Shown here: in pieces, positions 16,346-22,629 of the stretch | How the letters are laid out: every line of letters begins with the position of its first letter | Position numbering within the stretch: the first letter of the stretch is position 1 | Origin: CAZDSS01 sp964508185 | Lineage (GTDB): Bacteria; Pseudomonadota; Alphaproteobacteria; Sphingomonadales; Govanellaceae | Length of the DNA stretch: 22,629 nucleotides | NCBI GenBank assembly: GCA_964508185.1 | Contig: CAZDSS010000038.1 | Coordinates: 1 to 22,629 of the forward strand | Reading direction: 5' to 3' | Program-made: the position numbers and the translations under genes | The notes under the pieces: generated by a model | Databases searched by the model: none | The model's input: only the letters and a program-made list of their open reading frames with translations | What the model was told of the DNA's origin: nothing

Positions 16346-16486
16346 ATGGGTAAATTCGCGTTCTTTCTTTTCATTCTTCTCGTGGTCGGCGGGGGCGCCG
16401 GGATCGTCTATCTCATGAACTGGGACATCCCCGCGCCGGTCGAACGCACCGAGAAGGTTCTGCCGGATGATATGTTCCCGCAATGA
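16346..16486 (+). CDS. Small single-pass membrane protein of unknown function (46 residues)
   Basis: The frame encodes MGKFAFFLFILLVVGGGAGI and then about 26 residues with WDIPAP and a charged end (VERTEKVLPDDMFPQ). A hydrophobic segment (4-23) follows a lysine, and a tail rich in proline and charge is likely exported. Support for it being a gene: a good promoter just upstream, hydrophobic-then-polar codon pattern, and a stop that overlaps the next start as ATGA. I recall short alphaproteobacterial proteins with a similar WDIPAP...IP(N/D)DRFP ending, without function. TTG at 16328 in frame could add six residues (MAARRK). No strong Shine-Dalgarno is visible. Confidence 0.75.
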   Translation: MGKFAFFLFILLVVGGGAGIVYLMNWDIPAPVERTEKVLPDDMFPQ

Positions 16487-18369
16487 CACCCAGGCAAGGC
16501 AGCCGACGGCTTTTTCTCGTCACCGGTCTGGTCGCGGCCCTCATGGGCTCCGCGGCGGCCCAGACCGTCACGGGGGATGACGACCCCGAATATCTGGACA
16601 GCGGCATCGAGGACGCGGCGCCTCCCGCCGATGCGACAGACGCGCCCCGCACCATCCTGCCCCAACCCGACGGCGGCGCCCGACCCATTCTCCCCGATCT
16701 CGGCGGTGACGCTTCCGCGGCAAGCGGGACGGACGCCACGAGCCCGCCCGACATCTGGCGGCAGCTCGGCGCGCCCGGCATCGAGGTTGAGACCTTGAAG
16801 CCCGCCGGGCCAGGCTCCATCGGTCTTCTCGACCATGATTCCGGCGGCTTCGCCCCCGATCTCTGGAACGGCAGCCGGCCGCAGACCATCCTCAATCTCC
16901 TCTCCATCATACCGGATCTCGGCAACCGGCCGGAGCTCCAGGATCTCCTTCGCCGCGTGCTTCTGACCGCAGCCCCCCCGCCCGGCGAGGGCGGGATCGA
17001 CGAGAAGCAGGACCTCGATTTCTTCGTTGCCAAGCTGGACGGCCTTGCCGCCCTCGGCGATCTCGAAGCCGTACAGGGCATGCTCGCGCGCCTCGGCCGT
17101 GGGCATGAGGATCCGCGGGTGGTGCGCCATATGGTGACCGCCAATCTCCTCGGCGGCAATCACGGCGCGGCTTGCGATGCGGCGTCCGGCGCCGCGCCTG
17201 TCGGAGCCGCCGCCGTCGACTGGCTGCGCATCGCCGCCTTCTGCCGCCATCTCAACGACGACGCGGCGGGGGCGTCCCTCGCTCTCGAAATGCTGCGGGA
17301 GCAGGAGGAACGGGATCCCGTCTTCATGGATCTGATGAGCGCGGCGATGGGCGGCGCGCCCGCGGAATTTGCGGGGCCTGTGGCGCCGAGCCCGGTGGTC
17401 CTCGCGCTCGCCGAGCTCCAGCGCGCCCCCCTTGGCGAGATCGATGTCGAAGGCGCCGATCCCATGGTGCTCGCCCGCGTGGCGACCCTGCCGCAGGTAT
17501 CCGTCGATCAGCGCGCGGCGGCTGCGCGCAAGGCGGTGGCCCACGGCGCCCTCGGCGTCGGCCGGCTCGCCCAGATCTATGGCGCCATGCAGTTCGCCCC
17601 CGACCAGTTCGAGAACATGGAGCTGGTGATCGACGATCTCTCTCCGGCTGCGGCCGAAGCCCTCGTGTTCCAGGCGGCGCTTCGTGCCCAGGATCCGGCG
17701 CGGCGGGCGGAGATCGTGAGCTACGGCTTCCGCCGCGCGCGCCAGGCGGGGTCCGAGACCATCTATGCGGGCGTCATGGCGCCCGCCCTCACGGCGCTTC
17801 GCCCGGCGAGCGAGATCCGCGATTTCGCCATTGACGCCGTGCGGCTTGCGCTCCTCGCGGGCCGCGAGGAGGACGCGCGGGACTGGTACCGCTTCATGCG
17901 CGAGGCCGCACAGATGGGCGACGACCGGGCAGCGGCGGCGCTCACGGAGCTCTGGCCGCTCGTCATGATCGGCGCGCCCATGGAGGACGTCGCCTATTCG
18001 CCCGACAATCTCGAAGCCTGGTGGACCCGGCGGCAGCAGATGGAGGATCCCGAGCGCGACGGCCTCGCAATCGCCCTTTTCACCATCCTTGAGGCCGACG
18101 GCCATGAGGTGCCCGAATATCTCTGGTCCGGCCTCATGAATTCCGCCGCCGCGTCCGGGCAGGCGCCCAATTTCTCCGTCTGGCGCGGCCTGTCCCAGGC
18201 GGCGGAGGCGGGCCGGGTGGGCGAGACGGCGCTGGCGGCGCTCGTTTCCATCGGCGGATCCTCGACGCCGGTGGTGGTCTCCGGCGTCATGCGGGCGCTC
18301 ACGACGGTCGGTCTCGAGCGGGAGGCGCGCGCCATTGCCATCGCCGCGCTGATCCGCCGTGGCCTCTAG
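16483..18369 (+). CDS. Exported protein of unknown function, alpha-helical repeat type (628 residues)
   Basis: I do not recognise the family. A signal peptide is clear: basic MTPRQGSRR, hydrophobic core 10-22, and an AAA|QT cleavage site after residue 26. Residues 27-110 are low-complexity and acidic, rich in D, P, G and A, probably unstructured. From about 130 to the end the sequence is almost entirely helical, with repeated patterns such as LDGLAALGDLEAVQGMLARL, LLAGREEDARDWYRFMREA and LTTVGLEREARAIAIAALI, resembling TPR/Sel1-like superhelices. Only two cysteines stand out (C231 and C254), able to form a disulfide in the periplasm. The start overlaps the small membrane protein gene (ATGA) and the end overlaps xerD by 11 bases. 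A periplasmic scaffold is a guess. Confidence 0.85.
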   Translation: MTPRQGSRRLFLVTGLVAALMGSAAAQTVTGDDDPEYLDSGIEDAAPPADATDAPRTILPQPDGGARPILPDLGGDASAASGTDATSPPDIWRQLGAPGIEVETLKPAGPGSIGLLDHDSGGFAPDLWNGSRPQTILNLLSIIPDLGNRPELQDLLRRVLLTAAPPPGEGGIDEKQDLDFFVAKLDGLAALGDLEAVQGMLARLGRGHEDPRVVRHMVTANLLGGNHGAACDAASGAAPVGAAAVDWLRIAAFCRHLNDDAAGASLALEMLREQEERDPVFMDLMSAAMGGAPAEFAGPVAPSPVVLALAELQRAPLGEIDVEGADPMVLARVATLPQVSVDQRAAAARKAVAHGALGVGRLAQIYGAMQFAPDQFENMELVIDDLSPAAAEALVFQAALRAQDPARRAEIVSYGFRRARQAGSETIYAGVMAPALTALRPASEIRDFAIDAVRLALLAGREEDARDWYRFMREAAQMGDDRAAAALTELWPLVMIGAPMEDVAYSPDNLEAWWTRRQQMEDPERDGLAIALFTILEADGHEVPEYLWSGLMNSAAASGQAPNFSVWRGLSQAAEAGRVGETALAALVSIGGSSTPVVVSGVMRALTTVGLEREARAIAIAALIRRGL

Positions 18370-19384
18370 GGGAGAACGCGGCGCATCACGGGGCGCACGC
18401 CCATCGCCCCATGGGGCGAACACGCCGGGCCTCGGCCCCTTCCTCGAAATGCTCGGGGCGGAGCGCGGGGCATCGCAAAACACCATCGATGCCTATGCGA
18501 GGGATCTCGACGATCTCGCCCGCTTCCTCGCCCGCCATCGCAAGACGACGCTTGTGGATGCCCGCCAGGCGGATCTTCGCGCCTATCTCCAGGCGCTCGA
18601 TGACCGCGGCATGGCGCCTTCCACGGCGGCGCGGCGGCTTTCCGCGATCCGCCAGTTCTACGGCTTCCTCTATAGCGAAGGAAGACGGGGCGACAATCCC
18701 GCGGACATTCTCGACGGCCCCCGGCGGCCCCAGGCCCTGCCCAAGCTCCTGAGCGAGGCGGAGGTCGCGCGTCTCTTGACCCGTGCCGAAGCGGCGATAC
18801 AGGAACATGAGCCCGGAAGCACGGCCGAATACCGGGCGCTCCGCCGCCATGCCCTGTTGGAGCTTCTTTACGCAAGCGGCCTTCGCGTGTCCGAGCTCAT
18901 CGCCCTGCCCGCGGGCGCGGTGCAGCCGGGGCGGCCCTTCGTCGCTGTGCGCGGCAAGGGCGGAAAGGAGCGCCTGGTGCCGGTGACCGCCCCGGCGGTC
19001 GCGGCGGTTGCCGCCTATCGCGCGGCGGCGAAGGCGCTCGGGCGGGACGGGTCCCCCTGGCTCTTTCCCTCGCACGGGGAAAGCGGCCATCTCACCCGCC
19101 AGCAGTTCTCGGCGATCCTCAAGGAGCTCGGGGCGGAGGCCGGGGTGCCGCCCGCGCGCCTTTCGCCGCACGTGCTGCGCCACGCCTTCGCCAGCCATCT
19201 TCTGGAACATGGCGCCGACCTGCGGGCGTTGCAGAAGATGCTCGGGCATAGCGACATTGCCACCACCCAGATCTACACCCATGTTCTGGAGGCGGCCAAG
19301 CAGCGCCTCGTGCAGGAGAAGCACCCCCTGGCCGCGCTCCAGCCCGGGCATCTGCGCGTTGACAAGGATGATGCCACGGATTAG
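18359..19384 (+). CDS. xerD: Site-specific tyrosine recombinase, XerD type
   Basis: XerC/XerD resolve chromosome dimers at dif. The 341-residue protein has the core-binding SAM-like domain (about 26-115) and the catalytic domain (about 128-320). The full active-site set is present: R176 (SGLRVSELIAL), K200 (RGKGGKER), H271 and R274 (HVLRHAFASHLL), H297 (LGHSDIATTQIYTHV) and Y306. It is about 40 residues longer than E. coli XerD because of an N-terminal extension and an insert near 143-160. GTG at 18359 overlaps the preceding gene; ATG at residue 31 would cut into the domain. Placement next to accA is usual in alphaproteobacteria and argues for XerD over a mobile integrase; no att repeats or cargo are nearby. 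Confidence 0.9.
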   Translation: MASRGERGASRGARPSPHGANTPGLGPFLEMLGAERGASQNTIDAYARDLDDLARFLARHRKTTLVDARQADLRAYLQALDDRGMAPSTAARRLSAIRQFYGFLYSEGRRGDNPADILDGPRRPQALPKLLSEAEVARLLTRAEAAIQEHEPGSTAEYRALRRHALLELLYASGLRVSELIALPAGAVQPGRPFVAVRGKGGKERLVPVTAPAVAAVAAYRAAAKALGRDGSPWLFPSHGESGHLTRQQFSAILKELGAEAGVPPARLSPHVLRHAFASHLLEHGADLRALQKMLGHSDIATTQIYTHVLEAAKQRLVQEKHPLAALQPGHLRVDKDDATD

Positions 19385-19435
19385 CGTGCCGCGGCCGCTA
19401 TGGAGAATGAGTGAGAGAAGGATACAGGGTCGGGC

Positions 19436-20383
19436 ATGACAGCTTTCCTTGAGTTTGAGAAGCCCATCGCCGAGCTGGAAGGCCGGATCCGCGAGCTGAG
19501 GACCATGCCCTCGAGCGGCGTCGATGTGGACGAGGAAGTGCGCCGCCTCGAGGCCAAGCTCGAAAAGCTCATGAAGGACACCTATGCCAAGCTCACCCCG
19601 TGGCAGAAGACCCAGGTGGCGCGGCATCCCGAGCGGCCCCATCTGCCCGACTACATCAAGGGCCTGATCCAGGATTTCATGCCCCTTGCCGGCGACCGCG
19701 CCTTCGCGGACGACCATGCGATCACCGGCGGCATCGGCCGCTTCCGCGGCCAGTCGGTGATGGTGATCGGGCATGAGAAGGGCTCCGACACCCAGAGCCG
19801 CATCAAGCACAATTTCGGCATGGCGCGTCCCGAGGGCTACCGCAAGGCGATCCGCCTCATGGAGCTTGCGGACCGCTTCGGCATCCCGATCCTGACCCTC
19901 GTGGACACCCCCGGCGCCTATCCCGGCATCGGCGCGGAGGAGCGCGGCCAGGCGGAGGCCATCGCCCGCTCCACCGAGAAATGCCTCGCCGTCGGCGTTC
20001 CGGTGATCGCCGCCATCGTGGGCGAAGGCGGCTCGGGCGGCGCGGTGGCGCTCGCTGCGGGCAACCGCGTCCTCATGTTCGAGCATGCGGTCTATTCGGT
20101 GATCTCGCCCGAAGGCTGCGCCTCCATCCTGTGGCGCACGGCGGAAAAGGCGCGGGAGGCGGCGGACGCCCTCAAGATCACCGCCCAGGATCTTCTCCGC
20201 CTCAAGGTGATCGACGAGATCGTGCCTGAGCCGGTGGGCGGCGCCCATCGTGACCCTGCGGCGGCGGTGCGGAACCTGGGCGATGCGGTGGAGCGCGTCC
20301 TGTCCGAACTCCTCCCCCTCGGCCCCGATCGCCTGCGCCAGCTGCGGCGGGAAAAGTTCCTCACCATGGGAGCGGCGAGCTAG
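19436..20383 (+). CDS. accA: Acetyl-CoA carboxylase carboxyltransferase subunit alpha
   Basis: AccA with AccD moves the carboxyl group from carboxybiotin to acetyl-CoA, giving malonyl-CoA for fatty acid synthesis. The 315 residues match the family. The N-terminus FLEFEKPIAELEGRI leads to the crotonase-fold core with TPGAYPGIGAEERGQ (158-172) and the oxyanion region GEGGSGGA (196-203), followed by SVISPEGCASILWR. ATG at 19436 has AGGGT upstream. A 51-base gap separates it from xerD and a strong terminator follows. accB, accC and accD are not in the window. Confidence 0.97.
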   Translation: MTAFLEFEKPIAELEGRIRELRTMPSSGVDVDEEVRRLEAKLEKLMKDTYAKLTPWQKTQVARHPERPHLPDYIKGLIQDFMPLAGDRAFADDHAITGGIGRFRGQSVMVIGHEKGSDTQSRIKHNFGMARPEGYRKAIRLMELADRFGIPILTLVDTPGAYPGIGAEERGQAEAIARSTEKCLAVGVPVIAAIVGEGGSGGAVALAAGNRVLMFEHAVYSVISPEGCASILWRTAEKAREAADALKITAQDLLRLKVIDEIVPEPVGGAHRDPAAAVRNLGDAVERVLSELLPLGPDRLRQLRREKFLTMGAAS

Positions 20384-20409
20384 GGACTGCCGCTGCATCG
20401 AAAAGGATC

Positions 20410-20444
20410 AAGGCCCGGGACGCAGACGCTTCCCGGGCCTTTTT
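20410..20444 (+). terminator. Strong intrinsic terminator of accA
   Basis: A perfect 11-base stem AAGGCCCGGGA / TCCCGGGCCTT (20410-20420, 20431-20441) with a 10-base loop is followed by TTTTTC. It lies 27 bases after the accA stop. In the leftward direction there is no T run, so it does not serve secA well. Confidence 0.92.
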
Positions 20445-20467
20445 CTTGTCCGGTCAGGGCGCGCCGC

Positions 20468-22629
20468 TCAGAGCGCGCCGTGGCAATGCTTGTATTTCTT
20501 GCCCGAGCCGCAGGGACAGGGCGCGTTGCGCGAAATGCGGCCCCAGGTGGCGGGATCCTTGGGGTCGAGTTCCGCGGCGGGGCGGCGCGTCAGCGTCGTG
20601 GCGCCGCCGGCGCCCGCGGGCTCGGCGTCGTTCTCGCCGGTGAACGGGTCCACATGCTGGGCGCGAAGCTCCTGCGGGTCGGGATCCTCGAGCTCCGGCG
20701 GCGGGGCTTCGGACTGCAGCTGGACGTGGGCGAGCAGGGTTGTCACCTGGTCGCGCACCCGGGCCAGCATGGCCTCGAACATGCCGAAGGCCTCGGTCTT
20801 GTATTCGTTCAGCGGATCGCGCTGGGCATAGGCGCGAAGGCCAATGACCTGGCGCAGGGCGTCGAGCTGGGCGAGATGCTCCTTCCAGTACTGGTCGAGG
20901 CACTGCAGAAGCAGGGTCTTTTCCACCTGACGCATGAGGTCGGGGCCGAAGGTCGCCGCGCGCTCGGCCATGTGGCGGTCCGCATGGTCGCGGAGGCGCT
21001 TGGTCACCTCCGCCTCGTCGATCCCTTCTTCCTTTGCCCAGTCCTCGAGCGGCAGGTCCAGGCTGAAGATGCGGGCAAACTCCGCGCGAAGGCCCGCCAT
21101 GTCCCACTGCTCGGGGTAAGCTTTGGGCGGGATGAACTGCGGGATCAGGCTGTCGATCACCTCGTGGCGCATGGCGCTGATGGTCTCGGAGACGTCGGTC
21201 ACGTCCATCAGCTCCCGGCGCTGCTCGTAGATCACCTTGCGCTGGTCGTTCATCACGTTGTCGAAGCGCAGCAGGTTCTTGCGGATCTCGTAGTTGCGCG
21301 CCTCGACCTTTTCCTGCGCCTTTTCAAGAGCGCGGTTGATCCAGGGATGGATGATCGCCTCGCCTTCCTTGAGGCCGAGCTTCACCAGCATGCCTTCCAT
21401 GCGCTCTGACCCGAAGATGCGCATCAGGTCGTCCTGAAGGCTCAGGAAGAATTTGGACCGGCCCGGGTCGCCCTGACGGCCGGAGCGGCCGCGCAGCTGG
21501 TTGTCGATGCGGCGGCTTTCATGGCGCTCAGTGCCGATGACGTAAAGGCCGCCCGCCTCCAGCACGCGCTGCTTGTCGGCCTCGATCTCGGCCGCAAGCT
21601 GGGCCCGCTTGGCTTCGCGCTCGGCCTCGTCGGTGATCTCGGCCGCCTCTTCCGCCATGCGCATCTCGAGGTTGCCGCCGAGCTGGATGTCCGTGCCGCG
21701 GCCTGCCATGTTGGTGGCGATGGTGACGGCGCCCGAGCGGCCCGCCTGGGCGATGATCTGGGCTTCCTGCTCGTGATAGCGGGCGTTGAGCACGTTGTGC
21801 TTGATGCCCCGCTTCTTGAGCTTTTCCGAAAGATATTCCGACTTCTCGATGGACACCGTGCCGACCAGCACCGGCTGGCCGCGCTTGTGGCAGTCCTCGA
21901 TCAGTTCGATGATGGCGTTGTATTTCTCTTCCGCCGTGCGATAGACCTCGTCGTTCTCGTCGACGCGGCGCACCGGGCGATGGGTCGGCACCTCGACCAC
22001 GCCAAGGCCGTAGATGTCCATGAATTCGGCCGCTTCCGTCGCCGCCGTGCCGGTCATGCCGGCAAGCTTCGGATAGAGGCGGAAATAGTTCTGGAAGGTG
22101 ATCGAGGCGAGGGTCTGGTTCTCGGGCTGGATCTGCACCCGCTCCTTGGCTTCCAGCGCCTGATGCAGGCCTTCGGAATAGCGCCGGCCTTCCATCATGC
22201 GGCCGGTGAATTCGTCGATGATGACGACCTTGCCGTCCTTCACGATATAGTCGCGGTCGCGCTGGAACAGCTTGTGCGCCCGAAGCGCCTGGTTCAGGTG
22301 ATGGACGACGGCGACGTTGTGATAGTCGTAGAGATTGTCGCCCTCGAGAAGCCCGGCGGCGGCAAGGAGCTGCTCCGCCCGCTCGGTGCCCTCTTCCGTC
22401 AGGGTCACGGCGCGGGACTTTTCGTCAAGCTCGTAGTCGCCCTCGCCGAGCTGCGGGATGATCTGGTCGACGGCGATATAGAGGTCGGACTTGTCTTCGG
22501 TCGGCCCCGAGATGATGAGCGGCGTGCGCGCCTCGTCGATCAGGATCGAGTCCACCTCGTCCACGATCGCGAAATTGAAGGGACGCTGCACCAGCGCGTC
22601 CTTGTGGAACTTCATGTTGTCGCGCAGAT
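20468..22629 (-). CDS. secA: Preprotein translocase ATPase SecA, C-terminal four fifths, runs off the right edge
   Basis: SecA drives preproteins through SecYEG. About 720 residues are visible of an expected 900. The frame continues past the window edge (YLRDN before MKFHKDALVQRPFNF), so the apparent ATG at 22615 is internal. Present: Walker B IVDEVDSIL, the preprotein-binding region, IIDEFTGRMMEGRRYSEGLHQALEAKE, NMAGRGTDIQLGG, LRGRSGRQGDPG of the second ATPase domain, the helical scaffold and wing, an acidic linker, and a zinc-binding SEC-C tail CPCGSGKKYKHCHG that contacts SecB. Walker A and the first 180 or so residues lie outside. The wording is alphaproteobacterial. Confidence 0.97.
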   Translation of the reverse strand, partial: LRDNMKFHKDALVQRPFNFAIVDEVDSILIDEARTPLIISGPTEDKSDLYIAVDQIIPQLGEGDYELDEKSRAVTLTEEGTERAEQLLAAAGLLEGDNLYDYHNVAVVHHLNQALRAHKLFQRDRDYIVKDGKVVIIDEFTGRMMEGRRYSEGLHQALEAKERVQIQPENQTLASITFQNYFRLYPKLAGMTGTAATEAAEFMDIYGLGVVEVPTHRPVRRVDENDEVYRTAEEKYNAIIELIEDCHKRGQPVLVGTVSIEKSEYLSEKLKKRGIKHNVLNARYHEQEAQIIAQAGRSGAVTIATNMAGRGTDIQLGGNLEMRMAEEAAEITDEAEREAKRAQLAAEIEADKQRVLEAGGLYVIGTERHESRRIDNQLRGRSGRQGDPGRSKFFLSLQDDLMRIFGSERMEGMLVKLGLKEGEAIIHPWINRALEKAQEKVEARNYEIRKNLLRFDNVMNDQRKVIYEQRRELMDVTDVSETISAMRHEVIDSLIPQFIPPKAYPEQWDMAGLRAEFARIFSLDLPLEDWAKEEGIDEAEVTKRLRDHADRHMAERAATFGPDLMRQVEKTLLLQCLDQYWKEHLAQLDALRQVIGLRAYAQRDPLNEYKTEAFGMFEAMLARVRDQVTTLLAHVQLQSEAPPPELEDPDPQELRAQHVDPFTGENDAEPAGAGGATTLTRRPAAELDPKDPATWGRISRNAPCPCGSGKKYKHCHGAL

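Noticed and set aside
18359..19384. Possible mobile-element integrase
   Set aside because: The placement with accA, the XerD-like architecture and the absence of att repeats or cargo genes point to the chromosomal recombinase.
18386..20398. A 670-codon leftward open frame over xerD and accA
   Set aside because: It is antisense to two genes with complete active-site motifs and shows no family wording of its own.

Overview
The window is about 22.6 kb of GC-rich DNA. From about position 1,400 to the right end it looks like the chromosomal replication-origin neighbourhood of an alphaproteobacterium. The main evidence is gene order: hemE, an origin-like gap, then ppsR-maf-aroE-coaE-dnaQ-secB, as in Caulobacter and relatives. 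Further right come timA, mltA, smr and a corC-aroB-aroK / xerD-accA / secA block. Protein wording in hemE, secA, accA and the N-terminal half of Rho also fits Alphaproteobacteria. I cannot name an order or genus.

Layout. Positions 1-780 hold the start of ubiD and a Rho terminator that read as Pseudomonas DNA. Positions 780-2039 are rho, an intact frame that is alphaproteobacterial at its N-terminus and Pseudomonas-like at its C-terminus. Positions 2319-4918 are hemJ, hemH and hemE, all leftward: three of the last four steps to protoheme. Positions 4919-5341 form a gene-free gap with an AT-only inverted repeat and several DnaA boxes, the probable oriC. Positions 5342-8937 are a tightly overlapping rightward operon: ppsR, maf, aroE, coaE, dnaQ. 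A terminator separates it from leftward secB and fxsA. Positions 10286-13117 are rightward timA, mltA, smr and a small XRE regulator. Positions 13132-16214 are leftward corC-like, aroB and aroK. Positions 16346-20383 are rightward: a 46-residue membrane protein, an unrecognised exported 628-residue protein, xerD and accA, ending in a strong terminator. The window closes inside secA (leftward).

The genes are mostly housekeeping: heme synthesis, shikimate pathway (aroE, aroB, aroK), coenzyme A and malonyl-CoA supply (coaE, accA), proofreading and chromosome resolution (dnaQ, xerD), and protein export (secB, secA). On both sides of the origin gap the first genes are transcribed away from it, as expected for leading-strand coding near oriC.

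The main surprise is the left edge. Inside rho the sequence changes phylogenetic affiliation without breaking the frame, and the next gene is a Pseudomonas-type ubiD instead of the mnmE/mnmG/rsmG/parAB cluster usual in alphas. This is either an assembly chimera at a very conserved stretch of rho or a natural homologous recombination; I consider the first more likely. I saw no CRISPR array, insertion sequence, tRNA or rRNA.
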